Part shown: positions 63,710-64,000 of the stretch, one piece after another | How positions within the stretch are numbered: position 1 is the first letter of the stretch | How the letters are laid out: each line of letters opens with the position of its first letter | DNA from: Candidatus Limimonas egerieequi | GTDB lineage: Bacteria > Bacillota > Clostridia > Oscillospirales > Acutalibacteraceae | DNA: 64,000 nt | NCBI GenBank assembly: GCA_018064455.1 | Contig: JAGHVH010000010.1 | Location: 186,001 to 250,000 of the forward strand | Direction: 5' to 3' | Notes under the pieces: generated by a model | The model's database searches: none | Told to the model about the DNA's origin: nothing | What the model saw: the letters and a program-made list of their open reading frames with translations, nothing else | Position numbers and translations under genes: made by a program

Positions 63710-64000
63710 TTATTTATTCTTGTTAATCATTCTGTCGTCATACTTGCCTGTGTCAAGATCGATGTAACGAACATAGAGTGAAATCTTGTTGTTAGCATCA
63801 AGGTTATTCCAAATATCGTCATAGAACTCATCGATATCATCAGGAATTGTTACTCTCTCAGGCTCACCCTGGAATGTTGGGATTGGGTTGCCATCACATA
63901 CATAAGTGTGGATGAAATGTCCAACGCCAGGAAGTGGCTCATAATCAAATGTAAATCTGTTACAAGCTGTGCCCTCTCTGTCAGCACTCTTTAAGATGCT
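63710..64000 (-). CDS. PurO-type IMP cyclohydrolase, 5' partial
   Basis: The frame is open to the window edge, giving the last 96 codons; the start lies beyond 64000. The visible part reads RFTFDYEPLPGVGHFIHTY, followed by DGNPIPTFQGEPERV, the C-terminal pattern of the archaeal-type PurO cyclohydrolase family (IMP_cyclohyd). The family closes FAICAR to IMP and is unrelated to the PurH N-domain. Position directly before the stand-alone AICAR transformylase supports the call. Confidence 0.85.
   Translation of the reverse strand, partial: SILKSADREGTACNRFTFDYEPLPGVGHFIHTYVCDGNPIPTFQGEPERVTIPDDIDEFYDDIWNNLDANNKISLYVRYIDLDTGKYDDRMINKNK

Noticed and set aside
1-64000. CRISPR arrays, insertion sequences, prophage or replication origin
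   Set aside because: No regularly spaced repeats, transposase, integrase, phage structural genes or DnaA-box clusters were seen on reading through.

Overview
The window looks like a chromosomal segment of an obligately anaerobic member of the Clostridia (Firmicutes), probably a gut or rumen commensal. The grounds are strong GGAGG-type ribosome sites, a PyrR-attenuated pyr operon, the class 1B dihydroorotate dehydrogenase pair PyrD/PyrK, a rubredoxin-first (reverse) rubrerythrin, an ETF-linked acyl-CoA dehydrogenase, and a GH3 glucosidase with the reversed domain order known from Butyrivibrio and Ruminococcus. Family and genus cannot be fixed from the sequence alone. No rRNA, CRISPR array, insertion sequence or prophage was seen. 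Almost all genes lie on the minus strand.

Region by region: 1-1384 is the 3' part of an SDR-type epimerase fused to a zinc-ribbon tail. 1441-12162 is the whole pyrimidine operon, pyrR-uraA-pyrC-carB-pyrK-pyrD-pyrF-pyrE-pyrB, headed by a promoter and a complete PyrR attenuator; carA is absent and PyrB carries a PyrI-like zinc domain. 12191-12351 is a tRNA-Leu(CAG) unit. 12356-18997 is an operon of a large Fe-S/FAD oxidoreductase, a HypA-like protein, a GH3 beta-glucosidase and an alpha/beta hydrolase. 19057-19241 is a tRNA-Leu(GAG) unit. 19268-25399 holds a polyamine transporter (potA, potB and a potC-potD fusion) behind a cytidylate-kinase-like gene and an ArsB/NhaD-type transporter. 25408-28979 has a small zinc-ribbon gene, reverse rubrerythrin, a secreted PIG-L deacetylase and tyrS. 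28992-38810 is the conserved clostridial housekeeping block asp23-nusB-tsaD paralogue-xseA-xseB-ispA-dxs-tlyA-nadK-argR-recN. 38834-43731 carries YfhO, a lipoprotein amidase and a membrane protein.

The most distinctive region is 43793-55905: a 12-gene operon (two DUF3237 proteins, two cinnamoyl-esterase-like hydrolases, a family I CoA-transferase, an acyl-CoA dehydrogenase, EtfB, EtfA, an acyl-CoA synthetase, a UroD-like protein, a previously untracked 56-residue protein and an OFA-type MFS transporter). It faces a PadR regulator across a region holding a perfect 24-bp PadR-type palindrome. The gene set parallels the caffeate-reduction (car) genes of Acetobacterium, extended by esterases, two DUF3237 genes, a UroD-like gene and a transporter. 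The working model is uptake, de-esterification, CoA activation and 2,3-reduction of a hydroxycinnamate-like acid, with induction by the phenolic acid through PadR.

55910-57471 is a small HipA-kinase/HTH cassette bracketed by two 28-base hairpins that differ at one base. 57484-64000 is a purine operon (PurO-type IMP cyclohydrolase, stand-alone AICAR transformylase, purD, long-form purL) that continues beyond the window.
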